DNA of 64,000 nt from Dipteronia dyeriana (Eukaryota; Streptophyta; Magnoliopsida; Sapindales; Sapindaceae). The notes under the pieces are model-generated. The model had not been told where the DNA came from. It did not search any database and saw only the letters and a list, made by a program, of their open reading frames with translations. The position numbers were made by a program, and so were the translations under genes. Below, one piece after another: positions 43,380 to 54,841 of this stretch. Numbering within the stretch: position 1 is the first letter of the stretch; every line of letters begins with the position of its first letter. Location: NCBI GenBank assembly GCA_032871835.1, contig CM065301.1, forward strand, positions 31,318,405-31,382,404, read 5' to 3'.

Positions 43380-46288
43380 ATGGGGCCATCTTCCCTCCCT
43401 CGTCTCTTTAAAATCGCATTTGATGCATTAGAAGGTGGGGATTTTCAATTAGTATCTTGCATTAAACGATTACTGGGGGATATCCCAATAGATGAACCTC
43501 CATTCTTAGAGGTTGATGTTTCTAGTCTTCACCCTGACGTCACTTTCATCCCTGTATCGAGTTCTCCATCTAGTTCTGATTCTGATATTTCTAATCATAG
43601 GGTATCTTTTCGAAGGATGGGTAAACATCAGAGCAGAAGTAAGGTATACAAGCACGGCTCAAGCAACGTTCAGACTAGGGAACAGACTGTTAACGAGGGT
43701 GACGTTGATGAAGTGTACAGGGCGTCTCGTCTTTTGTTTTATGATACTCTCCCGAGCGGCTTTGATACTGAGCCGCATGTGGTCGGGCCAACTGAGATAG
43801 AAAAATACCGCTCCCGATTCGACTTGCCCAACTCAGTCACTTTGGTTTCTGCGGGGGATAGAGCCGTATGGAATCCTCATGAGGGCATGATCGCGATTTA
43901 TGGATCCATGCTTTGCTGCGGTGTCACACTTCCCCTTCAGCCTTTTATTGCCTGGTTTTTGGCTGAAGCAGGGATAGCCCCAGCTCAGTTGGCCCCGAAT
44001 AGTTACAAAGTCTTGATGTGCATGTGGCACATGTTCAGTAGAATGAATCTTTCGCCGCTTTCCCCGAATGAAATCAGGCATTTCTTTTCGCTGAGGCAGG
44101 TTAGCAAAATGGGGACCTATTTTCTTGAGTCTACTCTTTCGGACGGTTGGGTCACCAAAGAAGCAAAGGTGAATCGGGGGGTTGATGCTTCTGACGACCC
44201 AAAAAAGAAAGGTTTTATACGGGGATTCCCCACATCCAACAAGTTCTGGAAGAACAGTTGGTTTTTTACTGGATGGACTCTCGGGCTCGACGTCATTATT
44301 CGATCTGGGGATTCCCGATCGATGTTGAGTGTTCCCAGTTTCTTCTGTTCCTCCGAAGTGTAGAACAAGAAAATAATTGATTATAGTGATTCTGAGTTGA
44401 AGAGGCTGACTCGGGCAGCTGTTCGTACTTTAGAGAAGAGGAGCAAAAGCTTCCTTTTTAAAGAGGAGGATTTGATAAAGCTCGGCTTCTTCAGACAGAT
44501 TTGGGGCCATCGCAAGCGATGTAAGAAACCCGACGCCCTTTCTGTTGTATTTTTCTGCTTTTCATTTTCTTTTCTGACATGATTTTTTTTTTACTAGTGT
44601 TCCATACGGACGTCGTCAGCGATCTTCAGGCTCGCCAGGTGAAGGCGATTCTGCAGGCGAGTAGAAAGGAAGCTTCCCGTCAGGGCGATAAAGGTATTGC
44701 TCCACCTGAGCCTGATGAGGAAACTGATATTGCTGAGCAAATTCCCGAGTGCGTTGATCGGGGTGCTCAACCTTCTACTTAGGATTTTGCTGGTCCAAGT
44801 GGCCAAGGTGAGCCAACTGACACCCAACTGCCTGAAAATAGGAAGAGGCAATATGAAGGTCCAGGTGAAGAGCCTGTTGGACGGTTTGAAGCTGGCAACG
44901 GTGGTAACGTCTTGATGGATCAAGTGCCTGCAGGTGCCGAATTCTTTGAGTCTTATCAGGATGATCCGCAGGAAGATCCTACTGCTGATCTTAACTTCCA
45001 CCGTTCTCGGGGTGAGAAGCGAAAGGCAGTTAGTTCGCCATCTCATCCTCTCAAAGTTTCTCGGATAGTCTCATTTATTGACTCCAGCGACGAAGATGTT
45101 GCGGATGAGATTGCCTCGAGTGTTGGTGCTGGAGCATCAGTAGATGCGGCCGTTTCAGAACCGAGTAGGGCTTCTTCTACCCCCGAGGTCGGAGATATGG
45201 GGGCTGAACCTTCGGGTGTTCCTTCAAATCTTTCTCCCCGAGATATGCTAGGGGAGATGTCCTCTGGTCAGGCTTTTATCAGGGAGGACCGCTGTAGCGG
45301 TTTTAGAGATGGTTCATTGTCCGAAAGTCTCCAAAACGTTTTCAACGGTGCATCTTATGTAAGTTAAATCTGACTCAGTTAAATCTGACTCCTTTATTGT
45401 TTTGCTTCTGCCAGATTTCTAAGTATATTCCTTTGCAGATGGTGGTCGAATTAGCTGAGCTTATTTAGACGCAGCAACATCAAGCCGATCGAATAAGGCG
45501 TTTAGAGGCTCAGCTGAAGGCGAGTGAGGAGGGCCGTGCTCGAGCCGAGAAAGCTTACCAGCAGGAGGTCGGTTCTGTACAAATATTTGTCTACCATTGC
45601 CTGGCAAAGCAGGTTGAAGCCAAGGACAAGGCATCTCTGGCAGAGGAGAAGGTTGTATCACTTCAAAATCTTCTATATTATGCTGAAGAATCCATGCTCA
45701 AGGCCGAGCAGGAGGCGGAGCAGGCGAAGTCGGCGTATGACCAAAAAATTGAAGATCTGGAGCGCCAAGTGCTGACAGTTGAATCCCTTTCCCGAGAGGC
45801 CAGGTTGGAATTGGAAGTCCAAGGGGTGGATCATTTTAAAAGATCCCCTGCTTATGATGCCCTACTTATTCGAGAATTTTAACATGGGCTAGTTTCAGCC
45901 GGTGAGTTCTTCAAAGTTAAGAATAGAGCGACCAAGAAAGCCCGTGCTAATTGGGAGCTGTCAATCAAACACCATGTGGACCGGTCCTTGGAATCTCTTC
46001 GGATTCAGATGACGGAATGGAGAGCCTACTGTCGTAGTCAAGGCAAAGAGCCCCATCCCATGCATTTAGAGATTCCATCGGAGCATTCTCTCTCGACCTT
46101 TTATGTAAGTCAAGAGTCGGTTGATGGCAGTCCCAGATGTCGGGCCAGTCCCGGGCGAAGATTACAGCCAGTGGATGGATGATACTGTCGACGATATCAC
46201 TTGGCCGTCTAATGAGAGCCTGCTTCTTGAGTACGAGATGGTGCCAGATTCGAGTATTGGCAAAGGCTTGAAATCCTCGCAACCTTGA
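43380..46288 (+). pseudogene. Antisense extra gene of element B (Transposase_28-like domain, coiled coil, two intron-like gaps)
   Basis: The ORF of 327 aa from MGPSSLPRLFKIAFDALEGG (43380) has a Ser-rich linker (residues 55-72) and the PF04195-like core at about residues 165-235 (GMIAIYGSMLCCG, TLPLQPFIAWFL, APAQLAPNSYKVLM). It ends at a TAG (44361) where element A reads on (ALNKKK), so this stop is a mutation. Codons continue through LTRAAVRTLEKRSKSFLFKE to a GT-AG gap (44521-44597). Part 2 is acidic (DDPQEDPTADLNFHRSRGEK). A second gap is 45359-45468. Part 3 is a coiled coil (AEKAYQQEVGSVQIFVYHCL, LLYYAEESMLKAEQEAEQAK) and the block LELEVQGVDHFKRSPAYDAL, ending by comparison with A at TGA 46288. 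AATAAA follows at 46370. Antisense to gag-pol; role unknown. Confidence 0.78.
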
Positions 46289-47300
46289 TTTTGTAGAATT
46301 GTAGAAAATTATGATTATTTTTTACTTGTACAGAACCATTCTTTGAACTGTAACCATTATTTTAGGAGCAATAAAATCTTATTTTATTCTGAATTGAATG
46401 GTCTTGATCTGTTCATTGCTGATTGTTGCCGAGTGCTGTATTAAATTGGCTAATGTTTGGGTAACTTAACCGAGTATCTTATTAAACCGGTTGTTACCCG
46501 AATGACTTCAATTGCCAAGTATCTTATTAAACTGGCTTCTTCGGTGTTCGGGTAACTTAACCGAGTATCTTATTAAACTGGTTGTTACCCGAATAACTTT
46601 AATTGTCAAGTATCTTATTAAACTGGCTTCTTCGATGTTCGGGTAACTTAACCGAGTATCTTATTAAACTGGTTGTTACTCGAATGACTTTAATTGCCAA
46701 GTATATTATTAACCTAGTCATCTTGAAACAGAAGTTTACACTTGTGTTTCATACCCGGTTGCTACCCGAACGTTACATCAAGGCTCACCATGATCATACG
46801 TTCGAGTCCTTATGCAATACCAAGGACGTCTCCCTAGATTTTATGCGTAAGGGTTTGCCGAATCGTTGAGCTCTTTTTTTAAAAATTTGCTTCAACATAG
46901 GTACGCATTTCACCGGAATTTCTCCCGATAGCGTCCTGAGCATTTTTCCAGAGTCTGGTGCATCGGGTTTGCCTTTTTGCGAATGTCATTTTGACCCTGA
47001 TCGGTTGGCATGCTCCTACGAGCTTCTCCGCCCATTCGGGATTTGATGGTCCCGAGAATTCTATTTGCATGTTCTTATTATCATGCTCTGCTTCCATATG
47101 TTCTTATTATCATATGCTTTCTTTTGGAAATCCCGAGCTAGATGTTTTCCTTTCGAAATTCCGAGTAATTTTATTTATTACTGCAAAAAATCAACAAAGA
47201 TTTAAATTCCATAGCTAACATTTATCACAACTAATATTGTATTGACTAGAAAAAGAATAAAATATTTTAATATAAATATATATATTTTAAGGATAGAAAA
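46289..47300. repeat. 3' flank of the antisense gene in B, with a repeat of about 90 bp
   Basis: A poly(A)-like AATAAA lies at 46370. From 46435 to 46720 a unit of about 90 bp recurs three times, built from CGAGTATCTTATTAAACTGG and GCCAAGTATCTTATTAAACT with ACCCGAATGACTT between. The rest (46740-47200) matches 22580-22990 in element A and is non-coding. Confidence 0.75.
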
Positions 47301-47440
47301 TCTTCAGATATCGGGTATTGCATGGTCGGGGTAAAACCCCTCCATTGAGTCGAGCAATCTAATGAGCTTCATGGCCGACTATTCCCAAGATCTTATATTC
47401 TTTAAGCGGATTGGTGAGGTCTTGCTTGATTTTTTCCTCC
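47300..47440 (-). pseudogene. Element B integrase C-terminal remnant and deletion junction
   Basis: The minus strand reads a block like KILGIVGHEAH and VLPRPCNT, matching the integrase end of element A (IEGVAGHGAYWIA, VLPRLCNTQY). Immediately upstream on minus (about 47400-47440) the reading jumps to protease-linker sequence, so roughly 3 kb of RT, RNase H and integrase core is missing. Confidence 0.7.
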
Positions 47441-47578
47441 AAGGTTAGCCTTGATCTTGACCGCCTTATCTGGTTCTTTTAATCCCTTCAACTGGTTCTG
47501 CTTTGGATTCATTTGAGTCCTCCCTTGGATTCAACTCAAATGATAAGGATTCTTACACTGATTTGGCTACATTATGGT

Positions 47579-48299
47579 TCATACTAGTTCAACATCATTC
47601 TTTCCTTTGTATACCGACAGGTTTGCTCTTCTGGTCATCTCTTGGGATCCCTTGACTATCCCGACCCCTTGTTCTATCGAGAACTTGATCATTAATGCAT
47701 AAATGGCGGTTACAGCCCTTGTTTTATTCAGGAATGGCGGACCCAATAATGCATTATACTGCCAATTGTCTAAGTCAACTACCACGAAGTCGAGCAGGAC
47801 AGTCCTCTTGCAAGGTGCTGTTCCAATCTTCACGGGGTAGTTTTATCGTCCCGAGTGACCTGACCTCTATTCATCCAAACCCTCTTAATGGAGTATGGAA
47901 AGGCTGTAAATCTTTTCGGTCTAGTCTTAGCTGGTCTTATACGGCCACACTTAGGATGTCTGCTGAACTCTCATTATCTATTAGAATTATCCGGACTTCC
48001 CTATGGCCAATCCGGTCACTTATAACCAAAGCGTTATTAGGCCGAACATCGACCCCATGGGCATCTGCCTCCGTAAAAACTATCAGGTCCCATCCTTCCT
48101 TAACCCTTTTCGGGTCAGGCTCAACCGAGTTTACGTCAAAGTTATTCCTTGCTTCTAATGTTTCTCTGATTTCCTGAGTTCGCTATCGGTTGCTTTTCCC
48201 AGTAGAGAGTCCTCCGAAAATCGTTTGTATTACTTGATCGACTTCGGGACTGGTCTTATGATTTCGTCCAGAATAATCAATTTTAACTTCCTTCTTAGT
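47579..48299 (-). pseudogene. Element B protease region
   Basis: Pieces in several frames: VISDRIGHREVRIILIDNES (the ILIDNxSS is the active-site block, usually DSGSS or DTGSS; here DNESSAD), then KIGTAPCKRTVLLDFVVVDL and YNALLGPPFLNKTRAV (47833-47579), the conserved flap-to-C-terminal part of Tat-type protease. Stops near 47850 and 47950. It would process Gag and Pol. Confidence 0.75.
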
Positions 48300-49930
48300 T
48301 TATGATCTCTCATCTTTTTTCAAGATTACATCCTGCAGGTGCCCTTCCCGAATAAGAGTCTCTATGTAATCTCTGAGCTGAAAACACTTTGAAGTCTCAT
48401 GCCCGGTTTCTTTGTGAAACCTACAATACTTGGTTGTATCTCTCCGGGCTAACTGTGATTGTTGCCGCGACTCTTGCACCATATTCTTCTCTTCCAAGAT
48501 GGCTAAAATTTCTTCTTATTTTTTCTGAAGAGGGGTGTAATTGGTATATCTGTCTCGGTATTTCTCTGTGGACCGTTCGGCGTTGAGCCCATTACCCCCA
48601 TCCTTGTTTTTCTCCTTGCTGTTCCCTTTCCGTTTTTCTTTTTGATTCTGCCCCTTGGATTCGGTATTCTTCTATTCGGGCTTTCCTCCATGCATATAGC
48701 TTCCTCTTGTAGCTAACTCTTCTTCCTCGGCCAGAGCGTATCCTCTTGCCATATCCATCATGTCGGCATACCTAGTCAGCCGTGCTCTTCTCAAATCAAA
48801 GGATAGTCATCCATTCTGCAAGTTATTGGTGAAGGCAGCAATAATTGCTTCATCATTAGCACTGCCAATTTATGATACTGCTTGGTCGAACCGATCCAAG
48901 TACTTTTTTAATGACTCGTCCTTCCCCTGCTTTATTTGAGAGAGGTAGGCCACCAACTTCTTCCTGTGAACATTGCTCAGGAATTGCCTTGAGAAGCTCC
49001 TGCTCAGCTCGTTGAAATTTCCGATGCTCGCCAGGGGTAGTCTTCAGAACCATCTTGACCCTGTGTCCCCCTATGTTTGGGAAAGTTGAGACACAATAGG
49101 TGGTCACTGCGGGTATATTGAGCCATGGCACTTTTATAGCGTCTAACGTGCTCCTTTGGATCTGTATCTTTTTTGAATTGCTCCACATGCGGCATCCTGA
49201 ATCTTTCTGGCAAAGGGGTCCGCAAAATCTCCCTGGTGAATGGACTATCAGATTCATCGTCAGATAGATCGTTACAGCCATAACGTCTGACTAGTTTCTC
49301 CATCTGTTGCCTGTTATTCTCAACTTCTTGAGTTAGGCTCTGGATCGTGACATCTCTGTCCCCCATCGGACTTCCTCGATGGTTAAACAGTTGGGTTATC
49401 ATCATTCTTTCGTCAGACTCTTCACTCTGATGTCGGTCCTTTCGTGTAACTCCATGGTGACGTTTATGATGGTGTTGATCACTGTATTCTGATGATGACC
49501 AACCTCTGCGTCGGTCGTATTTACGATGTCTGGCACGTACTGTTTGATTATGGTCCAGTCTCTGGTGATGTTCCTCTTCAAGTGTTTTTTGTCCAGCCGG
49601 GTTGATTGGGGAAGAGTTCCTTCTGGTTTCAGGCATAGTTATTCCTGGTCCAACCACCATCGAACGGAGCCTTACGGGTGGAGGATTGGGAGTATGTGCT
49701 CTTGCAGCCAGTAGATCGATCCCTTCCCTTGCTGCGTCCGTCACCAATTGTTGTAAGGCCTCTTGGAAAGGCAACGTAAGATCTCTGCTGGTTGGAGGAA
49801 CTTGCCGGATCCTCGCCAGGTGCGCAGGCTGGTTTTCAGTGTTTGCTGCAGGATCTTGTGACGTATTGCCAACATGGAAATCGCCTGGTGATTTTTGGCC
49901 ATTCCCTGAACTACTTCTGCTTCCTGCCAT
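48300..49930 (-). pseudogene. Element B gag
   Basis: The start MAGSRSSSGNGQKSPG is taken at 49930 by match to element A. The open frame runs to 49004 through LTLPFQEALQQLVTDAAREG, DRDVTIQSLTQEVENNRQQM and FRMPHVEQFKKDTDPKEHVR (gag core). A frameshift near 49060 puts the rest (KEAIIAAFTNNLQ-type helices near 48830) in other frames. The atypical zinc motif KYCRFHKETGHETSKCFQLR is at 48437-48378, as usual for Tat gag (C-x2-H spacing). It forms particles and binds RNA. Broken by at least four stops or shifts. Confidence 0.85.
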
Positions 49931-49955
49931 CGCTTTTAACAAGTTTGGAGGTTCA

Positions 49956-49976
49956 CCCCCTCCTTCTAGCGCCAAC
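49956..49976 (-). promoter_or_regulatory. Element B primer binding site
   Basis: The minus strand reads GTTGGCGCTAGAAGGAGGGG after the LTR end AACA. It is similar to element A. tRNA not assigned. Confidence 0.7.
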
Positions 49977-50855
49977 TGTTAACGTTGATTTCTGGATTAT
50001 GTCAGAAAATCCAACAAGGATTGGATTTCGGCTATTGACTCAAAGAGAGAGAGAGAGATTCAGAGAGAGTAACGAAGACAAGTTTTACATGGTAAAACTC
50101 CGATGACAGAAGAAACGTCCACGGGTGGCTGAAGGATCAACCAAGCCAAAATCCACTATAAGAATATGATGTTTACAAGCTCTCAATCTCCCTTTTTTCT
50201 CTCTGTATTTGCTATGATTGTTGTTTGTTATATTGCCTATATCTTTCGAAGCAGATTATGGGTCTATTTATATGCTTATAGAACCCTAATCTGCTTTGTA
50301 CAAGTAATACAAGATCTCTGTATTTAATTGTGATTTGATTACTTGCTTGAGGTTGATTTGTCTTCTTTCCTGTTTCGGAGTCTCTTATTGAAATCGAGTG
50401 GGATTCTAGTAGTGTAGTTCAATTTGGACTTGTTTCCTTATAAGAATGTAGTCTTCGTAAAGAAATCAAGTTATTTCCTGATTGGGGACTCTTCTAACTT
50501 AATGTTCCATTTTATTTGGGATTCCTTCCTAATGGATATCTTCACATATTTAATGACTTAATCCGTGTGCAATAAGCACCAAGCTCTTACTCGAGTCGTA
50601 TTTATTCCCAAGTAAAAGTTATACCTGATGGTCCTGAATAGCGCCGTTTGAGCCCGAGTGGAAGCGTTGTTTAACCAGTCCAGAGTGTTGTTAACTGATC
50701 CCGAGTAGGTTTCATTCTATATATGCTTACTTGGGCTTTTCTTCCCTTTAATGATGCCTCGTAGGATATTTCCTGAGTGCCCATTTGGGCGTCCACCTGG
50801 CAATTTTCTCCTTCATGTCAAAGACGTGTATGCTTGGTAAAATTTACATACGACA
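49977..50855 (-). repeat. Element B 5' LTR (879 bp)
   Basis: TGTTAACGTTGATTTCTGG to TTTACATACGACA, matching 42006-42878. Followed by target duplication ATACC (50856-50860) and element F RT sequence. Confidence 0.93.
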
Positions 50856-50860
50856 ATACC

Positions 50861-51430
50861 TGAAAGGTAACATACCTTTCTTGGAATTTTGTATGGAAAA
50901 CCTAGACAAGATTTTATCTATGTATGAAGCTTGGGATAATGCAATCGTTCTATTCTTTCTATCCCTTATGACTTGGATACCAAGAATATAACTTGCTTCT
51001 CCTAAGTCCTTCATATCAAATTGTTTTGCTAACCATTCTTTTATTGATGTCAATACACCTACATCGTTTCTGATGAGTAGTATATCATCAACGTAAAGAG
51101 TTAGGAAAACCAACTTGTCGCCTTTAATCCATTTGTATACACAAGGTTCATCAAGGTTTTGAATAAATCCAAAACCTTTTACAGCTTTTTCGAACCTTAT
51201 GTTCCAGGATCTGGATGCTTGCTTCAATCCATATATGGATCTTTGCAACTTGCATACCCTTTCCTCTTAGCCCTTTTCAATGAATCCTTCTGGTTGCATC
51301 ATATAGATGCTTTCATCAAGACTTCCATTAAGGAAAGCTGTCTTGACGTCCATTTGCCAAATCTCTAGGTCTAGAGATGCCACAATGGATAAGAGTATCC
51401 TAATAGATTTAAGCATGGCCATATGAGAGA
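50861..51430 (-). pseudogene. Element F reverse transcriptase, C-terminal part
   Basis: The 134-aa piece 51248-50861 has YGLKQASRSWNIRFEKAVKG, the catalytic LYVDDILL (51095-51084), and FDMKDLGEASYILGIQVIRD. 51249-51430 on the minus strand continues upstream with QMDVKTAFLNGSLDE-like codons interrupted by stops. Element B inserted at its 3' end, cutting the reading from RNase H (42000). Confidence 0.88.
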
Positions 51431-51434
51431 AGGT

Positions 51435-52331
51435 TTATTCATAATCGATACCTTCCTTCTGTGTATAACCTTTAGCTACCAATCTAGCTTTATAGGTTTC
51501 CACCTTTCCATCCATTCCCCTTTTCCTCTTGTATACCCACTTGCACCCGACGGATTTTATCCCTTTAGGCAAGTTTACAAGAGACCAGACTTTGTTTTTG
51601 AACATAGATTCAATTTCGGATTGCATTGCCTTTTGCCAATGGCGACTATCAACATCTTCCATTGCTTCCTTGTACGTATAGGGATCATCGTCGTCAGGAA
51701 GATTCTCTACAGATTCTCCTAGACCGATGTATCTCTCGGGTTGTCTAATAACCCTCCCACTACGACGAGGTATGGTAGATTGTTGATCTTGTGTTGGTAC
51801 GGAACTTACAATTGGGCTTGGTTGCGAAACCTCTTGTGGAATTGTATCTCTTAAAAGCTCATTTAGGACAATTCTACTTTTAGGCACAAAATTATTCATA
51901 AAGTCATTTTCTAGAAATTTGGCATTTGTCGAAACAAATACTTTATGATCTGAAGGACTATAAAAATAATATCCTTTTGTTCCTTTTGGATACCCTACAA
52001 ATATGCATGTTTCTGAACGAGAATCTATCTTATTTGTCTTTCCTTTTAACACGTGCGCAGGACATCCAAATATCCTTAAGTGTTGTAAACTAGGCTTTCG
52101 CCCAGTCCACAACTCATGCGGTGTTTTAGGAACCGACTTAGATGGTACATCGTTTAGAATATACATGGCAGTTTGCAAAGCATATCCCCAAAAAGAACTA
52201 GAGAGCGTTGAATAACTCAACATAGACCTAACCATATCCAAAAGAGTTCTATTTCTCCTTTCTGCCACCCCATTTTGTTGAGGTGTGCATGGTGCAGAAA
52301 ACTGAGAAATTATTCCATTATCAAAAAGATA
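51435..52331 (-). pseudogene. Element F integrase C-terminal part and RT N-terminus
   Basis: A 277-aa open piece starting in the integrase core at [17 protein letters not shown], with the catalytic Glu in AERRNR, then [35 protein letters not shown] and [20 protein letters not shown] (integrase C-terminal GKGY-type part). RT begins after [20 protein letters not shown] and ends at [19 protein letters not shown] stop at about 52331 separates it from the rest of the core. Confidence 0.88.
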
Positions 52332-52745
52332 TTACTGAAACTCACCAGATAAATATTCTCCACAACGATCAGACCTCAAGATTTTTATACGTTTCTCAAG
52401 CTGATTTTCCACTTCAGCTTTAAATGCTTTGAACATATCAAAAGCATCCGACTTATGTTTCATGAGATACACATAGCCAAATCTTGAGTGATCATCCGTG
52501 AAAGTGATGAAGTACTCATATCCACCTCTAGCTTGAATGCTAATAGGTCCACACACATCAGTGTGTATCAATCCTAAACATTCAATGACTCTTGTGCCTT
52601 TTGTCGTAAACGACCTTTTGGTCATTTTACCTTCCAAACAAGATTCACAAGTTGGTAGATCATCAACCTTTAAGTCACTTAGAGGCCCGTCACATACCAA
52701 TCTTTTAATCCTATTAAGGTTAATATGACCTAGGCGCAAATGCCA
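52332..52745 (-). pseudogene. Element F GAG-preINT and integrase core, first part
   Basis: Zinc finger residues are in HLRLGHINLNRIKRL and CESCLEGKMTKR. The first catalytic aspartate is in LIHTDVCGPISIQA; the second is in KILRSDRCGEYLSGEF (GGEY usual, CGEY here). Ends at a stop after EFQ, and the core continues at 52331. Confidence 0.88.
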
Positions 52746-53110
52746 TAGGTAGGTTTCATCTTTTTATAATTTTACTCTTTTATGATTGGGTTCCGTTGAT
52801 TCCGTGTCTAACAAGTGAGAGATATTTCCATACAAATAAAATAAACCATTTTCCAATGTACTTTTGTAAATAAATTTGTTATTCTTACTAATAATAAAAC
52901 CTTTATTAAAAGTAATCGAATATCCAAATTTATTTAGACAAGAGACAGAAATTAAATTCCTCTTCAATATTGGTACACAATAAACGTTTATTAAATCTAA
53001 ATGCCTATTAGAATCAAAATTGATTCTAATATCTCCCACTACACTAGTAGACACCAACTCTCTATTGCCTAAATGCAAGTTGAATTCATTCTAATCCAGT
53101 CTATTCCTTT
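52746..53110 (-). pseudogene. Element F protease C-terminal end
   Basis: A 104-aa piece: LGNRELVSTSVVGDIRINFD, YCVPILKRNLISVSCLNKFG and FYLYGNISHL, matching the part of copia polyproteins between the protease active site and GAG-preINT. The active-site DSG motif itself is not visible upstream. Confidence 0.75.
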
Positions 53111-54827
53111 GACCTTTTTCACCACAAAAGAAACACTTTCCTTTGATCTTGGTTACTTTCTTGGTATCCTTCAAAGAAGACTCAAGTTGCTTTTTCTTCT
53201 GTTATCTCTTAACCTTCTAACGGGTCTTAACAGTAACAACTTTACCAACCATATGAACGTACATTTAGCCATCTCATCTGAAGACTTCCACTACTGATAC
53301 TCATCTCTTTGCTTCCTGAGTTAGATTCATTAGTTTGGTGGTTAAGGAATATACATAATGAACTTATACTTTTCAGCTTGCAACAACAACCCAATATTCC
53401 TTTTCCATCTGACATAATTATCACCAGTTAAAGTATTATCTTTTAGGATATTGATTAGGGATGGGGTCATGATTTTTTTTTAATAACAAAAATTATATAA
53501 GTAAACAATCATGATATAGCACTTTTGAATATTTATCTTGAATTAAATGAAATAATTCAATCGTAAAAATTCAACGGTGATCCAACACCCATAAATGTTA
53601 CGCCTCCTTTTGGAGTACTCACCATTTACTAGTTTGACTAGGTCCTACCTAATTGTTAACATAACAACCAACGTTTTAAATTTTAGCCTTGTGATTTTAT
53701 TAACAAGAACTCTTGGGAGGATATTAATAAATTCACATTGAGTGTGTTACCAAGTTATCGACCTTCAATAGAATCCCTCACGAATATCCCTCCTTTGGGA
53801 GTAGATATCGTTTGGACTAATTGTCTAGTCTATCCTTGTACGGAAGTATCTTGCTAAATTCCATTCATGAATACCTCTTGGGAGGTTATTCACGAAACAT
53901 AAAGCTCAACTAAACTTGGAGGCCGTAGGTGTTCCGAAACACCTTCTCCCACTCAATTGTTTAAGGCGTGTGATCGAATTCCAAAGAATGATTTACCAAG
54001 TTATCTAGATGGCAATTTAGATACTTAAACCATTCAATGCATGTTCATACCAAAAGAGATATATGAGTGGCACTCCTATTCTATATAACATGTTATCAAA
54101 CAATGACAAACATTGCAATATTTACAAAAATATAAATAGCTACAATTTTGGTCCATCCTAGAAAAACAAGTAAATTACATATATCTTGGAATACAAGCAC
54201 TTCTTTCTTGGCGAACAAGTCTTCACGCGACCTTCGTCGTTCGGACTCCCTTGGCTACCTCCCATGGGCGTGCGCACCCATTGCCCTAACCAATGGGCGT
54301 GCACATGTCACAAGCCCATAAAGGGCTGCAATGCGCAGCCCATGGCTACAACAAGGGCTGCCGTGCGCATCACATGCCACAACAAACGTGGCTGCGCGCT
54401 CTTCGCACGCAGGTTCATTGTTACGGTTCGCACGGTCCCAAACTTGTTCCGGTTACTCCTAATTCTTCAAACCTTCGAGTCTTCGAAACTTGAATGTATT
54501 ACAGAAGAATTTACATAACAAAATACTGCAGTTTTTTTTATTACAACAACAAAAATAAAAAAAAAACTTAGCAACTACCAAGAAGGAAATTATGGTGATA
54601 ATAGACCACCCTTCTTGTTACAATCCCAAAACAAAATTACATTGAAATTCTAGGACAAAAATTGAGCAATAACAATCCACATATAAAACATATATATATA
54701 TACATATATTCCATTGTAAATATATATGCGAATACCTAGAGTGTCATCTCTTTCTAAAACAGGCATATATACAATAAAAGAAAAAGATTCACGAACACAT
54801 ACATCAATTAATCAAGGATACAACCAG
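53111..54827 (-). other. Element F gag remnant and leader
   Basis: Next to protease, the minus strand reads GKCFFCGEKGQRN (about 53140-53100), a zinc knuckle whose His is Gln. Short gag-like bits extend to about 53430. From there to the primer site (about 1.4 kb) no coding region is visible, so most gag is deleted or decayed. A GC-rich island (54220-54450) with repeated GGGCTGC and GTGCGCA words lies in this leader; its ORFs look spurious. Confidence 0.55.
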
Positions 54828-54841
54828 ACTCTGATACCAAG
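54828..54841 (-). promoter_or_regulatory. Element F primer binding site (Met tRNA)
   Basis: The minus strand reads CTTGGTATCAGAGT adjacent to the LTR end. Confidence 0.9.

Larger units (their letters stand above)
42006..50855 (-). mobile_element. Element B: Ty3/gypsy Tat-type element lacking RT, RNase H and integrase core
   Basis: An 8850-bp element with two full LTRs (873 and 879 bp) of TG...CA form and a near-perfect target duplication (ATGCC at 42001-42005, ATACC at 50856-50860). On the minus strand: gag (49930 to about 48300), protease remnant (to 47579), then a deletion junction and only the last integrase residues (about 47440-47300). On the plus strand: the antisense gene (43380-46288). 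The LTRs look about 96-98% alike by eye, implying later insertion than its host F. Confidence 0.92.

Noticed and set aside
54186..54518. 110-aa plus ORF across the GC-rich island
   Set aside because: Antisense to element F leader, no recognisable domain, and the open frame follows from GC content and short repeats.
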